Positions 1 to 5,344 of a stretch of DNA of 10,836 nt are shown here, piece after piece. The stretch is from Clostridia bacterium. GTDB lineage: Bacteria; Bacillota_A; Clostridia; Oscillospirales; Acutalibacteraceae. Position 1 is the first letter of the stretch. Each line of letters opens with the position of its first letter. Position numbers and translations under genes: made by a program. Where the stretch lies: the NCBI GenBank assembly GCA_017549665.1, contig JAFYUD010000053.1, positions 1 to 10,836 of the forward strand, read 5' to 3'. The notes under the pieces are model-generated. The model saw nothing but the letters and a program-made list of their open reading frames with translations. It searched no databases and was not told where the DNA came from.

Positions 1-855
1 ACAGGTCACACAATTGTGAATGACGCAGCAGTAGCACCTACATGTACAGCAACAGGTCTTACAGCAGGTAAGCATTGTCTTGAATGTAACAAGGTTCTTG
101 TTGCACAGACAGTAGTTCCTGCAAAGGGTCATACAGCAGGCGCAGCAGCAACATGTACAACAGCACAGACATGTACAGTATGTGGCGTACAGCTTGTAGC
201 AGCACTCGGTCATACTGAGGAAATTATTCCTGCAGTAGCTCCCACAGAAACATCTACAGGTCTTACAGAAGGTAAGAAGTGTTCAGTTTGTGGCGAAATT
301 CTTCTTGCACAGGAAGTTATTCCTTCACTTCATGTGCACAAGCCTTCAGATGACTGGAAGGTAGACGGTGACAAGCATTGGCGTGAATGCTCATGCGGAG
401 ATATCTATGATTACGGTACACATTCATACAAGCGTGGCGAATGTATCTGTGGTGATATCGATGAGTCAACAGGACTTATTTCTTACACACAGACAGTCAT
501 ATTCGCTATTGAAAACGGTACTTGGGCAGACGGCTCAAAGGATGAGCTTATAACTTACGTAACAGTAACAGGTTATAATGATCCTGAACTCGTGATACCT
601 GTAGATATGATTCCCACTCGTGGCTACGGCGATGGTGACTGGTATATCGTTGAAACAGGAAAAACAGTAACTTACACTTATATCTTCTCAGATATTACTG
701 ATGATTCCGATGATTCCGATATCAATTATTGTGCATGCTCATGTCACAGTACTAACCCCATTGTAAAGTTCTTCTTCAAGATCATTACATTCCTTCGTAA
801 GCTCTTCGGCATGAAGGAGTATCAGTATTGTGATTGCGGCAACGCTCACTGGTAA
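1..855 (+). CDS. Cys-rich repeat surface protein, C-terminal part (5' truncated)
   Basis: The frame is open from base 1, so the true start lies upstream and the 284 visible codons are the C-terminus. Degenerate modules open with Gly-His-Thr at bases 4, 127 and 208. They carry phrases such as TGLTAGKHCLEC and TGLTEGKKCSVCG, with CxxC pairs spaced like small metal-binding or disulfide knuckles. A different His/Cys module follows (about 330-465; HW..CSCG, HSYKRGECICG). A non-repeated segment of about 80 residues, rich in beta-prone stretches and ending in an Asp/Ser run, leads to the tail: CACSCH, a basic hydrophobic stretch (IVKFFFKIITFLRKLFG), then CDCGNAHW at the stop. Tails of this type recur, from memory, on large secreted proteins of Ruminococcus-like Clostridia. 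I infer an extracellular or wall-associated protein; the function is unknown. A terminator follows 34 bases after the stop. Confidence 0.75.
   Translation, partial: TGHTIVNDAAVAPTCTATGLTAGKHCLECNKVLVAQTVVPAKGHTAGAAATCTTAQTCTVCGVQLVAALGHTEEIIPAVAPTETSTGLTEGKKCSVCGEILLAQEVIPSLHVHKPSDDWKVDGDKHWRECSCGDIYDYGTHSYKRGECICGDIDESTGLISYTQTVIFAIENGTWADGSKDELITYVTVTGYNDPELVIPVDMIPTRGYGDGDWYIVETGKTVTYTYIFSDITDDSDDSDINYCACSCHSTNPIVKFFFKIITFLRKLFGMKEYQYCDCGNAHW
4..330 (+). repeat. Degenerate coding repeats, Gly-His-Thr / CxxC modules
   Basis: Three imperfect modules begin at 4, 127 and 208 (spacings 123 and 81 bases, both in frame). The first and third are closest: both encode VAPT followed by a TGLT(A/E)GK(H/K)C knuckle, then LLAQ- or LVAQ-like and VIP or VVP residues. 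The middle one is shorter and carries ATCTTAQTCTVCG. The nucleotide copies have diverged, so this is an old protein-level repeat and not a recent tandem duplication. Confidence 0.7.
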
Positions 856-889
856 AATCCAATAATTTTCGCTCCGGCGAATAACAAGA

Positions 890-925
890 CCTCCTGCGGT
901 GTAAAAGCCGCAGGAGGCACTTTTT
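890..925 (+). terminator. Rho-independent terminator of the Cys-rich protein gene
   Basis: A perfect 10-bp stem, CCTCCTGCGG (890-899) with CCGCAGGAGG (908-917), closes an 8-base loop and is followed by a T run at 921-925. It lies 34 bases after the stop of the upstream gene and just ahead of the next promoter, so it separates the two transcription units. Confidence 0.9.
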
Positions 926-937
926 ATATCAGCCTGA

Positions 938-966
938 TTGTAATTATATGCAGGTTGTGCTATAAT
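938..966 (+). promoter_or_regulatory. Sigma-A promoter for the 997-3358 transcript
   Basis: TTGTAA (938-943) and TATAAT (961-966) are separated by exactly 17 bp. The -10 is extended, with TG at 958-959 one base before it. Transcription should start near 973, giving a leader of about 24 nt before the ATG at 997. Confidence 0.8.
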
Positions 967-996
967 TATTTTATAAAAAACTGATGAGGTAATAAA

Positions 997-1314
997 ATGA
1001 TAGTTTATTCCATAATTATGTTTTTAACCGCAATACTTTTTGGAGGAATCAGCATTGCGATATATCGTGGTAAAACCGGATTGATTCATGATTATCATCA
1101 AACAAAGGTTGTCAATAAATCTGATTACGGAAAAGCCTTCGGAAAAGCGTTGTTTGTTATTTCTGTTTCTCTGTTGCTAAGTGGTATAACCGGTCTGTTT
1201 AGCGACAAAGACATAACAGCATTGATTTCTGTTGCAGTGCTTATTGTCGGTTTGATTATTGGAATCGTCTGCATTATTGCCGTGCAGAAGAAGTATAATA
1301 ATGGAATTTTCTGA
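997..1314 (+). CDS. Small DUF3784-like membrane protein
   Basis: This 105-residue protein has three predicted membrane segments (about 2-23, 49-68 and 74-96). Between the first two is a short polar loop with GKTGLIHDYHQTKV and then KSDYGKAFGKAL. The loop and the segment after it resemble the DUF3784 family of small Firmicute membrane proteins, in which a Gly-rich LIxxY motif is followed by a conserved K..GK stretch; I assign this from memory with moderate confidence. No biochemical role is established. The ATG is preceded by GATGAGG, a usable ribosome binding site. It is the first gene after a strong promoter and lies 34 bases upstream of the RNA methyltransferase gene with no terminator between, so the two are probably co-transcribed. 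Confidence 0.75.
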   Translation: MIVYSIIMFLTAILFGGISIAIYRGKTGLIHDYHQTKVVNKSDYGKAFGKALFVISVSLLLSGITGLFSDKDITALISVAVLIVGLIIGIVCIIAVQKKYNNGIF

Positions 1315-1348
1315 TTGAATAATCAAGTTTCAAAATAGTGGAGATATT

Positions 1349-2167
1349 ATGAATAAAATTACAGAAATAACAGATTTTCTTGATCCGAGGCTGGATGTAT
1401 ATGCACGGTTGACCGAGGGGCAGCTTTTAAACAGGAGAGACTCTGAAAATGCTATGTTTATAGCCGAAAGTCCCAAGGTTATCGGAAGAGCTCTTGATGC
1501 AGGCTATGAGCCTGTTTCATGTCTTATGGAAAAAAGACATATTGAGGGCGAAGGTAAGCAGATTCTTGACAGAATAAATAATGTGCCTGTTTTTTGTGCT
1601 GAATCAGATGTCCTTACACAGCTGACAGGCTTCAAGCTTACAAGAGGTATGCTTTGTGCAATGAAACGCAAGCCGTTGCCTGATATCAGGACACTGTGTG
1701 AAAACAAAAGAAGAATTGTCATTCTCGATAAAGTTATGAATCCTACCAATGTAGGGGCTATAATCCGTTCCGCAGCAGCGCTTGGAATGGACGGAGTTGT
1801 GCTCACTCCGGGCTGCTCAGACCCCTTGTACAGACGTGCCGCAAGAGTCAGTATGGGTACAGTTTTTCAGATTGAATGGACTTTTTTAACTGAAGACAGC
1901 CTTGATGAGATAAAGGCGCTGGGCTTTAAAACGGTAGCAATGGCACTCAAGGATAATACTCTTTCAATCAATGATCCTGTTCTTGCAAACGAAGAAAAGC
2001 TTGCAATTATCATGGGCACTGAGGGTGACGGACTTTCTGACAAAACTATAGACGATTGCGATTATACCGTAAAAATACCCATGTATCACGGCGTTGATTC
2101 GTTGAATGTTGCGGCGGCTTCTGCTGTGGCATTTTATCAGCTCAGCAAGAAGGATAATGAAAGCTGA
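1349..2167 (+). CDS. TrmH/SpoU-family RNA 2'-O-methyltransferase
   Basis: This 272-residue protein belongs to the SPOUT superfamily, which transfers a methyl group from S-adenosylmethionine to ribose 2'-OH in rRNA or tRNA. The N-terminal ~110 residues fit the small L30e-like substrate-binding domain (ENAMFIAESPKVI near 33-45). The catalytic SPOUT domain carries the three family motifs: NPTNVGAIIRSAAALG (131-146, with the conserved Asn and Arg), IIMGTEGDGLS (220-230), and IPMYHGVDSLNVAAASA (243-259), which forms the trefoil knot holding SAM. Length is typical. The start has GTGGAG (1338-1343) five bases upstream. The exact RNA target cannot be read from sequence; homologues in Firmicutes are often annotated generically as TrmH-family or RlmB-like. 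It sits mid-transcript between a membrane protein and a GH5 enzyme with no obvious functional link. Confidence 0.92.
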   Translation: MNKITEITDFLDPRLDVYARLTEGQLLNRRDSENAMFIAESPKVIGRALDAGYEPVSCLMEKRHIEGEGKQILDRINNVPVFCAESDVLTQLTGFKLTRGMLCAMKRKPLPDIRTLCENKRRIVILDKVMNPTNVGAIIRSAAALGMDGVVLTPGCSDPLYRRAARVSMGTVFQIEWTFLTEDSLDEIKALGFKTVAMALKDNTLSINDPVLANEEKLAIIMGTEGDGLSDKTIDDCDYTVKIPMYHGVDSLNVAAASAVAFYQLSKKDNES

Positions 2168-2212
2168 TTAAGTAATAATAATTTTAAATACTTTATATCG
2201 GGAGGAAAAATT

Positions 2213-3358
2213 ATGAATCTCAGTATGCTGCATTGTGAAGGCGAGAAAATATTCAATTCCGAAGGAAAGCAGGTTTTTCTTCGTGGAACGAATCTCGGCG
2301 GATGGCTGCTTGATGAATTATGGATGGGATTTTTTAAGGGTGGTGAAGCCCAGTGGGATATCGTGACCACACTTGAAAGCAGATTCGGCAAGGATGAGGC
2401 AGACCGTCTCATAAAATTACGTGAGGATAACTATATCACTGAGTATGACCTTGACTATCTGCAGTCACTGGGATTTACCTGTGTGCGTGTGCCTTTCTGG
2501 TACAGAAATTTTCAGTCGGATGATAACGGTACATGGATCCGTAAGGAAAACGGTGAAATTGATTTTTCCCGTCTTGATTGGGTAGTTGAGGAATGCGGAA
2601 AAAGAGGAATGTATGTAATTCTTGATATGCACGGCGTGCCGGGACATCAGAGTATTGCTCATCACAGCTGCCGTATGAATCACTGCAAGCTTTATGACGA
2701 GTCGGAGGAAGGTGCGCATTTCCGTGCACTTGCCTGTGAGATGTGGAGTGAAATTGCAGAGCATTTTGCAGGAAACGGAACAGTTGCAGCTTATGACCTG
2801 ATGAATGAGCCGATGTGTGATTATGAAGATGAAGACAAGGTCAACAGCAAGTATCATGATGTTTATTCACTGCTTTATGATGCTGTCAGAGCAAAAGACC
2901 CCGACCATATTATAACACTTGAAGGAATATGGACACCTGATGACCTGCCGTATCCCTCTGAAAGAGGATGGGAAAATGTTATGTATCAGTATCATCTTTA
3001 TGATGATTCAAATGAAAGCTATAAGGATGTCACACTGCATCATGCAAGCCGTAATTTCAATGTTCCCGTGCTTGCAGGTGAATTTGCTCCCTGTCGTGGC
3101 ACTGCAACTTGGGATTACATACTGAAGCTTTTCAATGAATGCGGTTATCACTGGCAGACATGGACATATAAGGGACACTGCCCCAAGGGACAAACAAGTC
3201 AGTGGTTTATGATGGGTTCTGATAATGATGATCTTGTCGTTGATATAAATAATGACTCAGCAGAAGAAATCGAACGCAAGTGGTCATCAGTAAGAACGGA
3301 AAATTGTTGTAAACCGATGAATGACCATGCATTGCTTTCAGAATATGCTGAACAATAA
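2213..3358 (+). CDS. Glycoside hydrolase family 5 enzyme, cytoplasmic
   Basis: A 381-residue GH5 (clan GH-A, retaining TIM-barrel) beta-glycosidase. The N-terminus has VFLRGTNLGGWLL (21-33), the hallmark opening of the exo-beta-1,3-glucanase/cellulase side of GH5. RVPFWYRNF (92-100) holds the conserved Arg, and ILDMHG (136-141) the conserved His. DLMNEP (195-200) supplies the acid/base Glu199, YQYHLY (258-263) the conserved His/Tyr pair, and AGEFAP (288-293) the nucleophile Glu290. All expected catalytic residues are present. There is no signal peptide, membrane segment, dockerin or carbohydrate-binding module, so it should act inside the cell on imported oligosaccharides. The substrate (glucan or another beta-glycan) is not determinable; it does not resemble the GH5_18 beta-mannosidases as I remember them. 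GGGAGGA (2200-2206) is an excellent ribosome binding site. The gene follows the methyltransferase by 45 bases without a terminator. Confidence 0.92.
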   Translation: MNLSMLHCEGEKIFNSEGKQVFLRGTNLGGWLLDELWMGFFKGGEAQWDIVTTLESRFGKDEADRLIKLREDNYITEYDLDYLQSLGFTCVRVPFWYRNFQSDDNGTWIRKENGEIDFSRLDWVVEECGKRGMYVILDMHGVPGHQSIAHHSCRMNHCKLYDESEEGAHFRALACEMWSEIAEHFAGNGTVAAYDLMNEPMCDYEDEDKVNSKYHDVYSLLYDAVRAKDPDHIITLEGIWTPDDLPYPSERGWENVMYQYHLYDDSNESYKDVTLHHASRNFNVPVLAGEFAPCRGTATWDYILKLFNECGYHWQTWTYKGHCPKGQTSQWFMMGSDNDDLVVDINNDSAEEIERKWSSVRTENCCKPMNDHALLSEYAEQ

Positions 3359-3363
3359 AACTA

Positions 3364-3393
3364 AAAGGCACGCTTCAGCTGAAGTGTGCCTTT
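3364..3393. terminator. Bidirectional terminator between convergent genes
   Basis: A 15-bp near-perfect palindrome (arms AAAGGCACGCTTCAG and CTGAAGTGTGCCTTT, one G.U pair) lies between the GH5 stop (3358) and the AraC-family stop (3397). On the minus strand it runs into a T-rich tail (TTTTAGTTTTATT). On the plus strand the tail is only TTT then GAATTAATTG. It probably ends both transcripts but is better formed for the minus-strand regulator. Confidence 0.82.
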
Positions 3394-3396
3394 GAA

Positions 3397-4173
3397 TTAA
3401 TTGTTCTTTCTGTATTGTGCAGGGGAGACACCGAATTTCTCCTTGAAGCGGCGTATGAAATTTGCGTAATCTTCAAATCCGCTTTCGTTGCATATTTCAA
3501 TTACTGTCATATCAGAATGAAGCAGAAGCTTTCGTGCATAGTCAAATCTCAGAGTGTTCACATATTCCTTGAAGCCTGTGCCCGTCTGCTTTCTGAATGT
3601 TTCTGACAGGTATGTAGGTGTGATTCCGATATGTTCAGCGGCAGTTTTCAGGGTGATCGGTGTTCTGAAATTTTCCTGAATGTAAAGAATTGCAGTCTGT
3701 GAAACAGAAAGTGAATTGTTTTTTTCTACGGTGATTTTTCTGCCGATTTTTGCAGTCAGACAGTCTACATAAAGAGGGAAAATATCTTTGTTTGTTTCAT
3801 CTGTCAGCTCTGAAAATATTGTTTCAAAGTATTTCTGCTCTTTCTCATCTGCACAGAATGCAGCTGCGCCCGAATTTTTGAGAAGTGCGGACAGGTAAAT
3901 TTCGTTGCATGCACTGCCTGAAAACATGATGTTGAATATTTCTGCATTTTTTGCGCTGACACTGTGGAAATTTGCAGGTGTCATAAAAAAAATCATACCT
4001 GAATGTATGTCATATTCCTTGCCGTCAATCGTGTATTTGCCTGAGCCTGAGAGTATATATTCGATTTCGTAGAATTCGTGCCAATGTGTGGCGAATTCAC
4101 CGTTTATACGCTTTTTACTTGCGGAAATTATACCGTCTGCAATGTTGTTTTCTCTTGTGAATCGTTCTAACAT
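3397..4173 (-). CDS. AraC-family transcriptional regulator, cupin sensor
   Basis: With the start at 4173 this is a 258-residue regulator. An N-terminal cupin-type ligand domain (HWHEFYEIEYILSGSG, 30-45, then the IDGKEYDIHSG turn) resembles sugar-sensing AraC regulators. The C-terminal ~85 residues form the two helix-turn-helix units: ITLKTAAEHIGITPTYLSET (173-192) and MTVIEICNESGFEDYANFIR (222-241), ending FKEKFGVSPAQYRK. The reading frame extends upstream to ATGs at 4209 and 4230, but 4173 is preferred. It has GGTGA (plus 4181-4185) eight bases upstream, and a good promoter whose predicted start is near 4186 would leave the longer forms untranscribed at their 5' end. It is divergent from the ROK kinase and convergent with GH5. 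It likely controls the ROK and GH38 genes through the operators described separately. Confidence 0.92.
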   Translation of the reverse strand: MLERFTRENNIADGIISASKKRINGEFATHWHEFYEIEYILSGSGKYTIDGKEYDIHSGMIFFMTPANFHSVSAKNAEIFNIMFSGSACNEIYLSALLKNSGAAAFCADEKEQKYFETIFSELTDETNKDIFPLYVDCLTAKIGRKITVEKNNSLSVSQTAILYIQENFRTPITLKTAAEHIGITPTYLSETFRKQTGTGFKEYVNTLRFDYARKLLLHSDMTVIEICNESGFEDYANFIRRFKEKFGVSPAQYRKNN

Positions 4174-4192
4174 TTTTTCATCACCATTGTTA

Positions 4193-4221
4193 AATATATC
4201 AGTAATCATAAAAAAAGTCAA
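4193..4221 (-). promoter_or_regulatory. Sigma-A promoter of the AraC-family regulator gene
   Basis: On the minus strand TTGACT (plus 4216-4221) and TATATT (plus 4193-4198) are separated by 17 bp. The -10 is extended by a TG one base upstream. Transcription would begin near 4186, only ~13 nt before the ATG at 4173 and right at the GGTGA ribosome binding site. The -35 lies inside the conserved GTCAATATAA operator block, so regulator binding should block this promoter. Confidence 0.75.
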
Positions 4222-4244
4222 TATAATCATAACTAATGCAAAGA
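4209..4244. promoter_or_regulatory. Putative AraC-type tandem operator, ROK/regulator divergent region
   Basis: Block 1 (4209-4226, TAAAAAAAGTCAATATAA) is identical over 18 bases to 9664-9681 upstream of the GH38 gene. Block 2 (4235-4244, AATGCAAAGA) matches AAAGCAATGA at 9690-9699 in 8 of 10 bases. The GTCAA core (4217) and GCAA core (4238) are 21 bp apart, two helical turns, in direct orientation. Block 2 covers the position of the -35 of the ROK promoter. This is inferred to be the binding site of the adjacent regulator. Confidence 0.65.
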
Positions 4245-4260
4245 AAAAACGGCTATATAT

Positions 4261-4274
4261 ATGTATAATGAAAT
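4261..4274 (+). promoter_or_regulatory. -10 region of the ROK kinase promoter (no good -35)
   Basis: The block ATGTATAATGAAAT contains a perfect TATAAT at 4264-4269. Seventeen bases upstream the would-be -35 reads AAGAAA, which does not match TTGACA, so an activator is probably needed. The same 14 bases occur at 9716-9729 upstream of the GH38 gene. Confidence 0.7.
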
Positions 4275-4296
4275 TGTAAACCGGAGGGTGATTTTT

Positions 4297-5235
4297 ATGA
4301 GTAAATTTATCGGAATAGATATAGGCGGTACAAAATGTGCTGTTGTAGTGGGTGATGAAAACGGTAATATAACTGAAAAAATCCGTTTTGATACAAAGGA
4401 TTGTCAGAGCACCATAAATGAGATTGTAAGTACTGTTGAGTCTCTCGGAAAATGTGATGCAATCGGTATCAGCTGCGGAGGCCCTCTTGATTCTGAAAAG
4501 GGTGTTATAATGTCACCTCCCAATCTGCCCGGTTGGGATAATATTCAGATTGTAAACATTCTTGAAGAAAAATTCGGTGTGCCTGTGGGACTTTGTAACG
4601 ATGCGAATGCGTGTGCAGTTGCAGAGTGGAAATTCGGTGCAGGTGCGGGCACAAAAAATATGATTTTCCTTACATTCGGCACAGGTCTCGGTGCAGGTCT
4701 TATTTTAGGCGGCAGACTTTACAGCGGTGAATGTGATTTTGCTGGTGAAGTGGGTCATATCCGACTTTCTGACCACGGTCCCGTAGGTTACGGTAAAAGC
4801 GGCTCATTTGAAGGCTTCTGCTCAGGCGGCGGCATTGCACAGCTTGCTTCAACCATGGCACTTGAGATGATTCAGCAGGGCAGAAAATGTTCATATTGTG
4901 ACAGCGTTGATAAACTCAGCTCAATCACAGCGAAATCTGTTGCCGAAAAAGCTTATGAGGGTTATGAAGATGCAAAAAAAGTGTATTCAGTCTGTGGTGA
5001 AATGCTCGGCAGAGGTCTTTCCGTGCTGATTGATATTCTCAATCCGGGAATGATTGTCTTAGGCAGTATTTTTGCCCGTTGCGAAGACCTTATTGCTCCA
5101 GCAATGCAGAGCGTAATTGAGAAGGAATGTCTTTCTCCTGCAGCAAAGGTGTGCAGAATTGTGCCTGCAAAGCTCGGTGAGAGTATCGGTGATATTGCTG
5201 CACTGAGCGTTGCAATTGAAGCTTGGGAAAAATAA
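4297..5235 (+). CDS. ROK-family sugar kinase lacking the zinc-site cysteines
   Basis: A 312-residue ROK (repressor/ORF/kinase) protein without an N-terminal DNA-binding domain, so a kinase phosphorylating a hexose or related sugar with ATP. FIGIDIGGTKCAVVVGD (4-20) is the phosphate loop. NDANACAVAEW (101-111) holds catalytic Asp102, and LTFGTGLGAGLILGG (125-139) is the second nucleotide-binding loop. FAGEVGHI (148-155) contains the substrate-contacting Glu151 and His154. The family's zinc motif (GHxxxxxxGxxCxCGxxGCxE) instead reads GHIRLSDHGPVGYGKSGSFE, so Val, Tyr and Ser replace the three cysteines. The frame opens at 4261, but ATG 4297 is preferred: GGAGGGTGA (4283-4291) precedes it, the family N-terminus begins there, and 4261 lies in the -10 region. 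It is divergent from the AraC regulator. The substrate is unknown; mannose or a derivative is a guess from the shared promoter with GH38. Confidence 0.9.
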   Translation: MSKFIGIDIGGTKCAVVVGDENGNITEKIRFDTKDCQSTINEIVSTVESLGKCDAIGISCGGPLDSEKGVIMSPPNLPGWDNIQIVNILEEKFGVPVGLCNDANACAVAEWKFGAGAGTKNMIFLTFGTGLGAGLILGGRLYSGECDFAGEVGHIRLSDHGPVGYGKSGSFEGFCSGGGIAQLASTMALEMIQQGRKCSYCDSVDKLSSITAKSVAEKAYEGYEDAKKVYSVCGEMLGRGLSVLIDILNPGMIVLGSIFARCEDLIAPAMQSVIEKECLSPAAKVCRIVPAKLGESIGDIAALSVAIEAWEK

Positions 5236-5248
5236 AGATAATTTCATA

Positions 5249-5277
5249 TTGATTTTTTCACAGTTAATTGTTATAAT
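5249..5277 (+). promoter_or_regulatory. Sigma-A promoter upstream of the NSS transporter
   Basis: TTGATT (5249-5254) and TATAAT (5272-5277) are 17 bp apart. Transcription would start near 5284, about 8 nt before the hairpin at 5292-5316, so this transcript would carry the whole hairpin and its T run in its leader before reaching the ribosome binding site at 5327-5333. Confidence 0.65.
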
Positions 5278-5291
5278 GAATCAGAAAGATT

Positions 5292-5323
5292 CGGCCGGTC
5301 AATTTTTCTCCGGTCGTTTTTTT
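5292..5323 (+). terminator. Terminator-like hairpin after the ROK gene / in the transporter leader
   Basis: CGGCCGG (5292-5298) pairs with CCGGTCG (5310-5316) with one G.U pair, an 11-base loop and seven Ts (5317-5323). It lies 56 bases after the ROK stop and probably ends that transcript. Because a promoter precedes it, it could also attenuate the transporter gene. Confidence 0.75.
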
Positions 5324-5344
5324 GTCAGGAGGTAATATTAATAT

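Noticed and set aside
4..330. Repeated DNA at the window start as a CRISPR array or mobile repeat.
   Set aside because: The repeats are in frame, degenerate at nucleotide level and conserved as protein modules; there are no identical short repeats separated by unique spacers.
2168..2212. A separate promoter for the GH5 gene in the 45-base gap.
   Set aside because: The gap is AT-rich but shows no paired -35/-10 hexamers at proper spacing, and no terminator after the methyltransferase gene.
5296..5301. GTCAA within the hairpin upstream of the NSS transporter as a third operator site.
   Set aside because: The flanking A-run, ATATAA, the GCAA site at 21 bp and the spacing to a -10 are all missing.
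5278..5344. Possible riboswitch in the leader of the NSS transporter.
   Set aside because: From the predicted start there are only about 60 nt before the ATG, and the only structure is one short hairpin with no conserved aptamer-like core.
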